From assembly GCF_000720455.1 (NCBI RefSeq), contig NZ_JOAK01000035.1, forward strand, positions 1 through 58,816: 58,816 nucleotides of DNA, read 5' to 3'. The stretch comes from Streptomyces virginiae. GTDB taxonomy: Bacteria; Actinomycetota; Actinomycetes; Streptomycetales; Streptomycetaceae. Made by a program: the position numbers and the translations under genes. Position 1 is the stretch's first letter; each line of letters opens with the position of its first letter. Positions 19,606 to 26,806 of this stretch are shown one piece after another. The notes below the pieces were generated by a model, which saw nothing but the letters and a program-made list of their open reading frames with translations, was not told the DNA's origin and made no database searches.

Positions 19606-20952
19606 ATGCGTACGAAGGCAGTCGCGCCGCTCGCGCTCGCCCTGCTGCTGGCTCCCCTGGCCACGGCCTGCTCGGGCTCCGCCGGAGCCGCCGGCCCCAA
19701 GACGGTCACCGTGACCGTCGGCTACCAGTCCAAGACCATCAACACCGTCACCGCCGGCACCCTGCTGCGCTCCCTCGGCCACTTCGAGCAGGAGCTCGCG
19801 GCGCGCGGCAAGGAGGACGGCGTCACGTACAAGGTGGACTGGCAGGACTACGCCACCGGCGCCCCGATCACCGCGCAGATGACCGCGGGGAAGATCGACA
19901 TCGGGTCGATGGGTGATTTCCCGCTCCTCATCAACGCCGCCCGCGGCAAGGAGCTGAAGCAGCCCACCCGGCTCGTCTCCGTGACCGGCTACAACCTGCG
20001 CGGCGGCCTCAACACCGTGGTCACCGCCCCCGGTTCGAAGCTGGAGTCGCTGGCCGACCTGCGCGGGAAGAAGGTGTCGACCAGCGTCGGCTCCGCCGCC
20101 GACGGGACGCTCCAACGGGCCCTGCGGCGCGCCGGGATCGATCCGTCCAACGGCATCGAGAAGCTCAACCAGCAGCCCAGCGTGGGCGCTTCGGCGCTCC
20201 AGGCGGGCAGCGTGGACGCCCTCTCGCAGTTCGTGGCGTGGCCGGGGCAGCTGGCCTACGAGGGCCGGGCGAAGGCCCTGTACGACGGCGCCGAGCTGAA
20301 CCTGCCGACCTTCCACGGGGTCACGGTCCGCGAGAAGTTCGCCGAGGAACGGCCCGGTGTGCTGGAAGCCTTCCTGCGGGCGCAGCGCAAGGCCACCGAC
20401 CACCTGCGCACGGAACCCGTGGCGGCGGCCGAGTCGGTGGCGAAGGAGACGGGGCTGCCCGCGGAGGTGGTGTACCTCTACAACGGGGCGAACGGCATCG
20501 CGACCTTCGACCCGGCGCTGCGCCCGGAGCTGATCGACGCGCTGAAGCAGGACGTTCCGGTGCTGAAGGACGCGGGGCTGGTCCCCGGCGTCGACGTGGA
20601 CGCCTTCGTGGACCCGGAGCCCCTGAAGCGGGCTGCGGAGGGCACGCAGCCGTACCCGGTGGCGGCGGCCGCCCGCTCCGAGCTGTGGCTGAAGGGCCAG
20701 GCCCGTACGCAGAGCTTCGACTCGCCGCGCGAGCTGCTGAAGGCGGCCCGGGGCGCGGACGTCAGGGCGGCGTACGTGCCGGACGCGGTGACCGGGACCC
20801 TGTGGTTCGCGGACAAGGCAGTGTGGGTGGCCGAGGGGCCGGAGCTGCGGGCCTTCGTCACCCCGGCGGGCGCGAAGGCGTACGTCGACGCGCACCAGGG
20901 GTCGGGGGCGCGGATCGTGGGCTTCGCCGAGGCCGGGGCCCTGGCGTCATGA
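19606..20952 (+). CDS. Lipoprotein substrate-binding protein (SsuA-like) with C-terminal NosL-like domain
   Basis: Exported lipoprotein of 448 aa; signal peptide with lipobox LATAC and lipidated Cys at residue 22. Residues about 35-340 form an SsuA/NMT1-type periplasmic-binding fold (VTVGYQSKTINTVTAG, GKIDIGSMGDFPLLINA, LADLRGKKVSTSVGS). That accounts for the usual ~320 aa. The extra ~100 residues (about 350-440: LWLKGQARTQSFDSPRELLKA, AAYVPDAVTG, then a predicted strand-helix end) resemble a NosL domain, but without the Cys/Met copper ligands. The 3' end overlaps the permease start by 4 bp. Sulfonate-like cargo is a family inference only. Confidence 0.82.
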   Translation: MRTKAVAPLALALLLAPLATACSGSAGAAGPKTVTVTVGYQSKTINTVTAGTLLRSLGHFEQELAARGKEDGVTYKVDWQDYATGAPITAQMTAGKIDIGSMGDFPLLINAARGKELKQPTRLVSVTGYNLRGGLNTVVTAPGSKLESLADLRGKKVSTSVGSAADGTLQRALRRAGIDPSNGIEKLNQQPSVGASALQAGSVDALSQFVAWPGQLAYEGRAKALYDGAELNLPTFHGVTVREKFAEERPGVLEAFLRAQRKATDHLRTEPVAAAESVAKETGLPAEVVYLYNGANGIATFDPALRPELIDALKQDVPVLKDAGLVPGVDVDAFVDPEPLKRAAEGTQPYPVAAAARSELWLKGQARTQSFDSPRELLKAARGADVRAAYVPDAVTGTLWFADKAVWVAEGPELRAFVTPAGAKAYVDAHQGSGARIVGFAEAGALAS

Positions 20953-21908
20953 CGGCCGGCCGGTGGGCGCTGCGGGCGGCTTCGCTGGGCGCGGCCCTGC
21001 TGCTGTGGCAGGGGCTGACCGCGCTGGACGTGAACCTGTGGCTGCGCTTCGAGCAGTTCCCGACCGTGGGCGAGGTGGCCTCGACCTTCGGGCAGCGGGC
21101 GCGGGAGGCGGCGTACTGGCAGGACCTGGGTTCCAGCCTGCGCCGGATCGTGTCGGGCTTCGCGCTCGCCGCGGCCTCGGGGGTCGCGGTGGGCACGGCG
21201 GTGGCGCGGTCCCGGATCGCGGAGGACCTGCTGGGCCCGCTGCTGGAGGTGCTGCGGCCGGTTCCCGCCATCGCGCTGGTCCCGGTGGCGATCCTGCTGT
21301 TCCCCTCCAACGAGCAGGGGATCGTCTTCATCACCTTCACCGCCGCCTTCTTCCCCGTCGTGGTCTCGACGCGGCACGCGGTGCGGGCGCTGAGCCCGGT
21401 GTGGGAGGAGGCGGTCCTGACGATGGGCGGCGGCCGGGGGCGGGTGCTGTTCTCGGTGGTCCTGCCCGGTGCCCTGCCCGGCGTCTTCGGCGGCCTGTCG
21501 GTCGGCATCGGCGTCTCGTGGATCTGTGTGATCTCGGCGGAGATGATCTCCGGCGAGTACGGGGTCGGCTACCGGACCTGGCAGGACTACACGGTGGTCG
21601 ACTACCCCGGCGTCTTCGTCGGCATGGTCACCATCGGCGCGCTGGGCTGGCTGACGTCCACGGCCGTGGAGCGGGCGGGCCGCCGTCTGACGCGGTGGCT
21701 GCCCTCGCGCGACTCCTCCGGCCCCGTGCCGTCCTCCGCCGCCCGGGGCCGGGCGGGCCTGCTCTCGTGGCGCCCGTCCCGCGAGCCGGCCGCGGCCGCC
21801 GTGCCTGCCCTTCGCGCCGCATCGGCCGGTGCGGGCCCGGCCGGTACGGCCGGCCCGCGTTCCGGAGCGGAGACCTTCGCCGAGCAGACCCGAGAGGTGA
21901 CCCCATGA
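20949..21908 (+). CDS. ABC transporter permease (SsuC-like)
   Basis: Inner-membrane permease of 319 aa with about six hydrophobic helices. The EAA loop region is EEAVLTMGGGRGRVLFSVVLPGALPGVFGG (about residues 155-185), preceding the usual Gly-rich turn. It is most like nitrate/sulfonate/taurine permeases (BPD_transp_1). After residue ~250 comes a cytoplasmic Pro/Ala/Arg-rich tail of about 65 aa that is longer than usual and probably disordered. ATGA overlaps join it to both neighbours, so the binding protein, permease and ATPase are one translational unit. Confidence 0.92.
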   Translation: MTAGRWALRAASLGAALLLWQGLTALDVNLWLRFEQFPTVGEVASTFGQRAREAAYWQDLGSSLRRIVSGFALAAASGVAVGTAVARSRIAEDLLGPLLEVLRPVPAIALVPVAILLFPSNEQGIVFITFTAAFFPVVVSTRHAVRALSPVWEEAVLTMGGGRGRVLFSVVLPGALPGVFGGLSVGIGVSWICVISAEMISGEYGVGYRTWQDYTVVDYPGVFVGMVTIGALGWLTSTAVERAGRRLTRWLPSRDSSGPVPSSAARGRAGLLSWRPSREPAAAAVPALRAASAGAGPAGTAGPRSGAETFAEQTREVTP

Positions 21909-22669
21909 GCCTGACCCAGGCAGACGCCCGGACCGGTCCCGGCGCCGCGTCGCACGCGGGCCCGCCCGGGGCGCGGCTCGCGCTGCGCGGCGTACGGCTC
22001 GGGCACCGCGGGAACACGGTCCTCGACGGGGTCGACCTGACGGTCGAGCCCGGGGAGGTGCTCGCCGTCGTGGGACCGTCCGGCTGCGGCAAGTCCACGC
22101 TGCTGCGCACCCTCGCGGGGCTGCTGGCGCCGCTCGACGGCGTGGTGGAACAGGACGGCGTGCCGGTCCGCGGCCCGGACGCCGACCGGGCGCTGGTCTT
22201 CCAGGACGACGCCCTGCTCCCCTGGCGCACGGTCCGGGCCAACGTCGAACTCCCCCTCGCCATCCGCGGGAACGCCCGGGCCGAACGGCGCCGTACCGCC
22301 GGGCAGTGGCTGGAGCGCGTGGGTCTGGCCGGGCACGCCCGCAAACTGCCGCACCAGCTCTCGGGCGGGCAGCGCCAGCGCGTCCAGCTGGCCCGGGCGC
22401 TCGCCGCGCGCCCCCGGGCGGTCCTCATGGACGAGCCCTTCGGGGCGTTGGACGCCCAGACCCGCGCCGAGATGCAGGACCTCCTCGTGGACGTCCTCGC
22501 GGGCACCGGCGCGACCGTCGTCTTCGTCACGCACGACGTGGACGAGGCGCTCTTCCTCGGTGACCGGGTCGCCCTGCTCGGCACCGGCGCGGTGGTGCCG
22601 GTACCGGCCCCGCGGGACCGGGGCGCCACGCACGCCGGACTCCGCCGGCAGATCATCAACTCACTCTGA
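21905..22669 (+). CDS. ABC transporter ATP-binding protein (SsuB-like)
   Basis: Nucleotide-binding subunit of 254 aa. Walker A is VGPSGCGKSTLLRTLAGLL at about residues 56-74, the Q-loop is VFQDDALLPWRTV, the ABC signature LSGGQRQRVQLARALA, Walker B AVLMDEPFGALD, and the switch His is in FVTHDVDEAL. The sequence is most like the nitrate/sulfonate/taurine importer ATPases. The start overlaps the permease stop, and the flavoprotein gene begins 11 bp after the stop. Confidence 0.94.
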   Translation: MSLTQADARTGPGAASHAGPPGARLALRGVRLGHRGNTVLDGVDLTVEPGEVLAVVGPSGCGKSTLLRTLAGLLAPLDGVVEQDGVPVRGPDADRALVFQDDALLPWRTVRANVELPLAIRGNARAERRRTAGQWLERVGLAGHARKLPHQLSGGQRQRVQLARALAARPRAVLMDEPFGALDAQTRAEMQDLLVDVLAGTGATVVFVTHDVDEALFLGDRVALLGTGAVVPVPAPRDRGATHAGLRRQIINSL

Positions 22670-22680
22670 AGGGCCGCACC

Positions 22681-25404
22681 ATGGACATCCCCGCGCTCGG
22701 CGACGCCGAGGAAATCTCCTGCGACGTCCTCGTCATCGGTGGCGGCACCGCCGGCACGATGGCGGCGCTGACCGCCGCCGAGCGCGGGGCGCGCGTACTG
22801 CTGCTGGAGAAGGCGCACGTCCGCCACTCCGGCGCCCTCGCCATGGGCATGGACGGGGTCAACAACGCGGTCGTCCCCGGCCGCGCCGAGCCCGACGACT
22901 ACGTCGCCGAGATCACCCGCGCCAACGACGGCGTCGTCGACCAGTCCACGGTCCGCCAGACGGCCACCCGCGGCTTCGCGATGGTGCAGCGCCTGGAGTC
23001 GTACGGGGTGAAGTTCGAGAAGGACGAGCACGGCGAGTACGCGGTGCGCCAGGTCCACCGCTCGGGCTCGTACGTGCTGCCCATGCCGGAGGGCAAGGAC
23101 GTCAAGAAGGTCCTCTACCGGCAGCTGCGGCGGCGGGAGATGCGCGAGCTGATCCGGATCGAGAACCGGGTGATGCCGGTGCGGGTCCTGACCGCGCCCG
23201 ACGACGGCCGGGCGATCGGCGCGGCCGCGTTCAACACCCGTACCGGCGCGTTCGTGACCGTGCGCGCCGGGGCGGTGATCCTGGCGACCGGCCCGTGCGG
23301 GCGGCTCGGGCTGCCGGCCTCCGGATACCTGTACGGCACGTACGAGAACCCGACGAACGCCGGTGACGGCTACGCCATGGCCTACCACGCGGGCGCCGCG
23401 CTGACCGGCATCGAGTGCTTCCAGATCAACCCGCTGATCAAGGACTACAACGGGCCGGCGTGCGCGTACGTCGCGAACCCCTTCGGCGGCTACCAGGTCA
23501 ACCGGCACGGCGAGCGGTTCGTGGACTCCGACTACTGGTCGGGGCAGATGATGGCCGAGTTCGCCGCCGAACTGGCCTCGGACCGGGGCCCGGTGTTCCT
23601 GAAGCTCAGCCACCTGCCGGAGGAGTCGGTGGCGTCCCTCGAATCGATCCTGCACACCACGGAGCGGCCGACCCGCGGCACCTTCCACGCGAACCGCGGC
23701 CACGACTACCGCACCCACGACATCGAGATGCACATCTCGGAGATCGGCCTGTGCGGCGGCCACTCGGCCTCGGGGGTCCGCGTGGACGACCACGCCCGTA
23801 CGACGGTCCCGCGCCTGTACGCGGCCGGTGACCTGGCCTCCGTACCGCACAACTACATGATCGGGGCGTTCGTCTTCGGCGACCTGGCGGGTGCGGACGC
23901 CGCCCGGTACAGGACCTACGAGGGCACCCTGCCCGCCGACCAGCTGACGGCGGCGCACGAGCTGGTCTACCGGCCGCTGCGGCATCCGGACGGGCCGCCG
24001 CAGCCGCAGGTGGAGTACAAGCTGCGCAGGTTCGTGAACGACTACGTGGCACCGCCGAAGACGGGCGCGAAGCTGTCCCTCGCGGTGGAGGCCTTCGAAC
24101 GGATGAGCGGGGAGATCGCGGAGATGGGGGCCACCACCGCGCACGAGCTGATGCGGTGCGCGGAGGTGTCCTTCATCCGGGACTGCGCGGAGATGGCCGC
24201 GCGGGCCTCGCTGGCCCGTACGGAGTCCCGCTGGGGGCTGTACCACGAGCGGACCGACCATCCGGAGCGGGACGACTCAGGCTGGCTGCACCATCTGGAC
24301 CTGCGCAAGTCCGCTTCGGGGGCGATGGAGTTCACGGCGCGGCCGGTGGAGCCGTACCTGGTGCCGGTGGACGAGTTCACCCCGGTGGGCGGCCGCGAGC
24401 GGCACCTGGGCGAGGTCGAACTGGTCCCGGTGGCGACGGCCGGACCCCGGCGGACGCCGCCGGCGGCGCGGCGGGGCTCCCCCGGAGCGGCGGCCCCCGG
24501 CCATGCGCCCGGCGCCCCCGTCGACGGGTCCGCCTCCTCGCCGCGGATCCTCGAACTCCTCGCGCTCGCCGAGGAGTCCCCGGACCTCGGCGCCCTGCGC
24601 CCCTACCTGACCGACGCCGATCCGGCCGTCCGCACGACGGCCGTGGCAGCGCTCGGCGAGACCGTGCCGGCCGGGGCCGGGCCGGCGCTGGCCGACCGGC
24701 TCGGGGACTCCGACCCCGCCGTACGGGCCGCGGCCGCGGCCGCGTTGCGCGAGCTGCTGGAGGTCCTGCCGGGCGATCCCGGCCTGGCGGCCGGGCTGCG
24801 GGCGGCCCTCGCCGTGCCCGACCCGGCAGTGCGTTCGGCCGCGCTCGAAGCGCTGCGGGCGCTGCGGCTGGGGGACGCCGGGCTGTACGCGGCCGCGCTC
24901 GCGGACGCCGAGGTGGACGTACGGATCCACGCGGTACGGGGTCTGGTGTCGGTGGACGCGGCGGCGGAACTGGCCGCGGCCGCCGGGGACCCGGCCCGTG
25001 AGGTGCGGGTGGCCGTCGCCAAGGGCCTGGCCGCGGTGCGCGATCCGGCGCCGGCGCCGCTGGACCCGCTGCTCGCGGACGCCGATCCGCTGGTGCGGGG
25101 TGCGGCGCTGGGCGCGCTGGCCGCGGTGGGCTGCCCGGGCGGGTACGCCCGTACGGCGGTGGCGGCGCTGGCCGACCCGGCCTGGCAGGTGCGTGCGGGT
25201 GCGGCGGCCGGGCTGTCGGCGGCCGCCGCGGAGGTGGCGGTGCCGGCCCTGGCGGAGGCCCTGGCCGACGCCGACGCGGACGTCCGCAAGGCGGCGGTGC
25301 TGGCGCTGCTGGCCCACCGGGACTCGGCGGGGGCCCGGGCGGCCCTGGCCACGGCGGTCGGTGACCCCGACGCGGACGTCCGGGCGTACGCGGCCCGCGC
25401 CTGA
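22681..25404 (+). CDS. AprA-like FAD flavoprotein fused to C-terminal HEAT repeats
   Basis: 907 aa. Residues 1 to about 590 form a fumarate reductase/succinate dehydrogenase-type flavoprotein. The FAD motif is VLVIGGGTAGTMAALTAAE with ELLEK-like LLLEKAHV. HSGALAMGMDGVNNAV matches the SGAVAQGL-type loop of adenylylsulfate reductase AprA, and LCGGHSASGV and HNYMIGAFVFGDLAG are also AprA-like. Residues about 610-907 are roughly nine HEAT repeats of about 31 aa, each with a D-x-VR-x-A-x-x-L core (DADPAVRTTAVAAL, DSDPAVRAAAAAAL and so on). The partner is probably the AprB-like ferredoxin in the same operon. Substrate unknown. Confidence 0.85.
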   Translation: MDIPALGDAEEISCDVLVIGGGTAGTMAALTAAERGARVLLLEKAHVRHSGALAMGMDGVNNAVVPGRAEPDDYVAEITRANDGVVDQSTVRQTATRGFAMVQRLESYGVKFEKDEHGEYAVRQVHRSGSYVLPMPEGKDVKKVLYRQLRRREMRELIRIENRVMPVRVLTAPDDGRAIGAAAFNTRTGAFVTVRAGAVILATGPCGRLGLPASGYLYGTYENPTNAGDGYAMAYHAGAALTGIECFQINPLIKDYNGPACAYVANPFGGYQVNRHGERFVDSDYWSGQMMAEFAAELASDRGPVFLKLSHLPEESVASLESILHTTERPTRGTFHANRGHDYRTHDIEMHISEIGLCGGHSASGVRVDDHARTTVPRLYAAGDLASVPHNYMIGAFVFGDLAGADAARYRTYEGTLPADQLTAAHELVYRPLRHPDGPPQPQVEYKLRRFVNDYVAPPKTGAKLSLAVEAFERMSGEIAEMGATTAHELMRCAEVSFIRDCAEMAARASLARTESRWGLYHERTDHPERDDSGWLHHLDLRKSASGAMEFTARPVEPYLVPVDEFTPVGGRERHLGEVELVPVATAGPRRTPPAARRGSPGAAAPGHAPGAPVDGSASSPRILELLALAEESPDLGALRPYLTDADPAVRTTAVAALGETVPAGAGPALADRLGDSDPAVRAAAAAALRELLEVLPGDPGLAAGLRAALAVPDPAVRSAALEALRALRLGDAGLYAAALADAEVDVRIHAVRGLVSVDAAAELAAAAGDPAREVRVAVAKGLAAVRDPAPAPLDPLLADADPLVRGAALGALAAVGCPGGYARTAVAALADPAWQVRAGAAAGLSAAAAEVAVPALAEALADADADVRKAAVLALLAHRDSAGARAALATAVGDPDADVRAYAARA

Positions 25405-25433
25405 CCGCCTCGGCGGCCCGGCCCCCGTTCGGA

Positions 25434-25464
25434 GGCCCGCCGCGTGCGACGCGCGCGGCGGGCC
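25434..25464 (+). terminator. Terminator of the GntR-AprB-Ssu-AprA locus
   Basis: GGCCCGCCGCG / CGCGGCGGGCC, a perfect 11-bp stem with a 9-nt loop, 30 nt after the flavoprotein stop. Confidence 0.75.
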
Positions 25465-25532
25465 GGGATGGTGGACGGACGACCGGGAGCGGGAACCCGT
25501 ACCCGGTACCCCCACCGCGAGGAGCCGCCGCC

Positions 25533-26144
25533 ATGCCCGTACGCAGCCTGAGGACCCTCGTCACCTGCGCGGCCGCCGTGACGCTCGGCCTGACCGCCGT
25601 GGCTCCGGCCCACGGGGTCGAGGGGCCCGCACCGGACCCGCGCAACGAGAAGGCCATGCGGGACATGGCGACGGCGATCGCCGCGACGGCGAAGTACGCG
25701 GACGAGCGCGAGGCCATCAAGGACGGGTACGTCCCGAAGGGCCAGGAGTGCATGACCAACCCGTTCGGGGTGGGCGCCATGAACTACCACTACGTCAAGC
25801 AGGCCAACTGGGGTTCGAAGGACCCCGCGAGGCCCACCGCGCTCCTCTACAGCCGGGAGAAGGACAAGAACGGCCGCCGCAGGCTGGAGACCGTGGAGTG
25901 GATGTCCACCGACCGGGACCAGGACCTGAAGACCGCCGACGACCGGCCGAGCATGTTCGGCCTGCCCTTCGACGGCCCCATGCCGGGCCACTGGGCGGGC
26001 ATGCCCAAGCACTACGACCTGCACATGTGGGCGTACAAGAAGAACCCGGCCGGCCGCTTCCACAACTGGAACACGGCCCTGACCTGCCCGATCAAGGCCC
26101 CCACCCCGGGCAAGCCGGCCGCCGCCCACGCGCACGGCCACTAG
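25533..26144 (+). CDS. Secreted protein of unknown function
   Basis: 203 aa with a signal peptide (RSLRTLVTCAAAVTLGLTAVAPAHG, cleavage near residue 30). The mature part contains GQECMTNPFGVGAMNYHYV, ARPTALLYS, RRLETVEWM, PGHWAGMPKHYDLHMW and NPAGRFHNWNTALTCP. Two Cys (about 73 and 190) could form a disulfide. His/Tyr clusters (YHY; HYDLH) and a His-rich tail (AHAHGH) hint at metal or heme binding. I recognise the pattern as a widespread uncharacterised bacterial family but cannot name a function. ATG with GAGGAGC about 7 nt upstream. It stands alone after the flavoprotein operon. Confidence 0.8.
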   Translation: MPVRSLRTLVTCAAAVTLGLTAVAPAHGVEGPAPDPRNEKAMRDMATAIAATAKYADEREAIKDGYVPKGQECMTNPFGVGAMNYHYVKQANWGSKDPARPTALLYSREKDKNGRRRLETVEWMSTDRDQDLKTADDRPSMFGLPFDGPMPGHWAGMPKHYDLHMWAYKKNPAGRFHNWNTALTCPIKAPTPGKPAAAHAHGH

Positions 26145-26240
26145 TCCGGGCCCGCCGATGCCGTCAGGACGACTTCTCCGGGAATCCCGGGTGATACGCC
26201 GATCGGACTCGCGAGACTCCGTGGCATGGGAGCACTACCG

Positions 26241-26738
26241 ATGAGCGTCGATCCCGAGACCCCTGAGCAGGAGCCCGCCCCGCGCTGGCCCGTCCCGCCT
26301 GCGGGCGGGTGGACGGCCGACGACCTTGACCGGCTTCCCGACCTGCCTCCGCACACGGAGCTGATCGACGGGAGCCTGATCTTCGCGAGTCCGCAAACCC
26401 GTTTCCATATGCGAGCGCTGCGATTCTTCGAATGGCAACTCGAATCACTGGTTCCGGACGGACTCGAAGTGATGAGAGAGTTCACCATCGACATCGACCG
26501 ACTGAACCGGCCCGAGCCGGACGTCCTCGTCGTCGACGAGGAACTGGCCCGGGGCCCCGAACAGCAGACGCGGATCCCCGTCGCGTCCGTCCGGCTGGCT
26601 ATCGAGGTCGTCTCTCCCGATTCGATCGGCCGGGACCGCGAGACCAAGCCGGTCAAGTACGCGCGGGCGGGAATCCCTCACTACTGGCGGGTCGAGAACA
26701 AGAACACCACCATCAAGCCGAAGGGGCTACCGGAGTAG
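26241..26738 (+). CDS. Uma2-family (DUF820) nuclease-fold protein, short C-terminus
   Basis: 165 aa from ATG 26241 (ATG 26226 adds five residues). A PD-(D/E)xK-type core is visible: ELIDGSLIFASP, RPEPDVLVVDEE (Asp), LAIEVVSPDSIGRDRETKPVKYARAGIPHYW (Glu, Lys). Family members usually continue for another 20-30 residues of beta-strand after HYWRVE; here the frame diverges into NKNTTIKPKG and stops. The active-site residues are kept, so it may still fold, but C-terminal truncation by a small deletion or frameshift is likely. The Uma2 family has no settled cellular role. Confidence 0.75.
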   Translation: MSVDPETPEQEPAPRWPVPPAGGWTADDLDRLPDLPPHTELIDGSLIFASPQTRFHMRALRFFEWQLESLVPDGLEVMREFTIDIDRLNRPEPDVLVVDEELARGPEQQTRIPVASVRLAIEVVSPDSIGRDRETKPVKYARAGIPHYWRVENKNTTIKPKGLPE

Positions 26739-26753
26739 ACCCGCACACGGCCG

Positions 26754-26786
26754 AGGGCCCGGCTCCCCCGAGGGGGGCCGGGCCCT
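26754..26786. terminator. Bidirectional terminator between the Uma2 gene and nuoN
   Basis: AGGGCCCGGC / GCCGGGCCCT arms (10 bp) with an inner CCCCC/GGGGG pairing. It lies between the convergent stops at 26738 (+) and 26807 (-), so it can end the nuo operon as well. Confidence 0.82.
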
Positions 26787-26806
26787 GTGACGTGCGGCGG
26801 AACCGG

